Assembly (NCBI GenBank): GCA_036172665.1
Contig: CM069880.1
Location: 5,706,501-5,770,500 of the forward strand
Origin: Prosopocoilus inquinatus
Lineage: Eukaryota; Arthropoda; Insecta; Coleoptera; Lucanidae
Reading direction: 5' to 3'
Length of the DNA stretch: 64,000 nt
This document shows positions 63,348 through 64,000 of this stretch, in pieces. The position numbers and the translations under genes are program-made. Position 1 is the first letter of the stretch, and every line of letters begins with the position of its first letter. The notes under the pieces were generated by a model. It did no database searches, was not told the DNA's origin, and saw nothing but the letters and a program-made list of their open reading frames with translations.

Positions 63348-64000
63348 GGTTCTCGCTGCAATCAAAAACGATTTGCACAAAATTTTTCTAAAAGTTCTAT
63401 TTTAGGTCTTTCTCCGTTCTTCGTGGTAATGGTCGCGTTGAGATCTGAAGAACTTCTAATAAGCACTAATTCTTGTCGCACATTAACCAAAATTTTGTTA
63501 TAATCTTCACAGAAACCGAGCAGAATCTTCAACGGAATGCAAACGCTAAAATTTCCTTGCAGATCGGGAATTATAGGATTTTCAAGGTGATTCCAACATG
63601 CGTTGTTATATCTTATGCAATCGTTGTTTGTGAAAGAGACGTACCCCTTCAAAACAGAGGTGATACCTGGATTTTTAGCTCTATCGATGACCGATCCTCC
63701 GAGTTCATATCTGATTTCATCGAACAGGAAAGCAATACCATTGTTGACAAAATTCAACGTGTTGGTCACTTTACTGTCGTAGTCGAGTATTTTTCCTTCG
63801 ATATACAAGTAACTTTGAGCTGGTAAGGTGTAGATGTCCTGCGTTTGAATCGGTAATCGTATTTCGTCAGATTTATTTAACGTAGTATTTGCATATGGAG
63901 GATGACTGTGTATTTCACAATTTATAATAGAATTATCTATTAAAACGTGTTCACCAATGTTAAACACACCGAAACTCATATTTCTTCTTTTTTCTTATAA

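Larger units (their letters stand above)
62722..63397. repeat. Inverted pair of hammerhead-bearing repeats (R7/R8) in the capsid gene
   Basis: R7 (62722-63114, minus) spans about 1.3 units: the TTTGC before the CTCCTAATAAG/GCCTTGC block recurs at 62805 and 63114, a 309-bp period. R8 (63121-63397, plus) is identical to R7's ribozyme half in inverted orientation. The centre is an asymmetric spacer of about 25 bp. GTTCTATTTTAG occurs on both outer edges (about 62713-62724 and 63395-63406), a target duplication of up to 12 bp. Confidence 0.85.
62110..63979 (-). pseudogene. Major-capsid-like protein of Polinton/Maverick-type element, interrupted
   Basis: The ATG is at 63979 (minus). The first part (63979-63400) contains DIYTLPAQSYLYIEGKILDY, LFDEIRYELGGSVIDRAKNP and NFSVCIPLKILLGFCEDYNK. 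An insertion of about 675 bp at 62722-63397 splits it. The second part (62721-62110) contains LLRYIDKGRELDELPLLQQT, SQLEKPRFIIVGFQTSRKND, VIDCSRQNETLK and CAYCLILHDRLV, ending KLF and TAA at 62110-62112. There is one further stop near 62360. The total of about 400 codons before decay matches a double-jelly-roll-type capsid family I associate with insect Maverick elements. A related dsDNA virus is possible. Confidence 0.65.

Noticed and set aside
63122..63391. An 89-residue plus-strand ORF and its identical minus-strand counterpart as real proteins.
   Set aside because: They are translations of the 309-bp ribozyme repeat. The same translation occurs wherever the repeat occurs, with indels, and is not conserved as protein.
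1..64000. CRISPR array, bacterial operon or plasmid origin.
   Set aside because: No evenly spaced repeats with unique spacers, no Shine-Dalgarno-led gene clusters, and clear eukaryotic retroelement content throughout.

Overview
The window is AT-rich animal DNA, most likely from an insect. It holds decayed Ty3/gypsy, Ty1/copia, Jockey/CR1-like and Penelope-like retroelements, mariner/Tc-type, hAT-type and Harbinger-type DNA elements, tRNA-derived SINE signals and long foldback repeats. I found no intact host gene, no bacterial operon, no rRNA and no canonical tRNA gene. Family assignments rest on recognising protein motifs by eye, since no database search was possible.

Layout. 1-0.5 kb: non-LTR reverse transcriptase fragment (-). 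0.77-4.25 kb: one decayed gypsy element (-), gag to integrase, with a small MITE inside. 5-6.3 kb: a palindromic element, a gypsy integrase tail and a DNA transposon fragment. 6.3-13.2 kb: mostly non-coding with foldback and tandem repeats. 13.2-14 kb: broken Myb/SANT-like gene. 14-15.8 kb: a hammerhead-ribozyme repeat, then a deleted DNA transposon carrying a SINE. 16-18.5 kb: RT fragment, gypsy terminal region and gypsy gag-pol fragment. 18.8-24.5 kb: more ribozyme repeats, the N-terminal part of a Polinton/Maverick-type polymerase protein, and non-LTR and hAT-like pieces. 24.6-34.8 kb: four nearly identical Penelope-like copies in two head-to-head pairs, separated by a 2-kb long-inverted-repeat element.

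35.9-46.1 kb holds a dismembered Polinton/Maverick (adintovirus-like) gene set: family-B DNA polymerase (+), retroviral-type integrase (-), a possible structural-protein remnant (-), a parvovirus-type phospholipase A2 domain (+), a minor-capsid-like protein (+) and an adenain-like protease (+). Capsid modules lie further right: a 3' fragment at 50.6-50.9 kb and an almost whole but interrupted gene at 62.1-64.0 kb, followed on the same strand by two small intact ORFs. A virion-forming element would need polymerase, integrase, protease and capsid together. Every large gene here is broken, so this is a fossil.

Two repeat families tie the window together. The first is a unit of about 309 bp whose sequence folds as a type I hammerhead ribozyme with a palindromic stem III. 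It occurs in tandem or circularly permuted and inverted copies and resembles animal retrozymes. The second is an LTR-like repeat of about 1.4 kb in three copies. Two copies carry a 67-bp GT...AG intron-like segment and the middle copy lacks it exactly, which suggests passage through a spliced RNA. Two of these copies are fused directly to ribozyme repeats.
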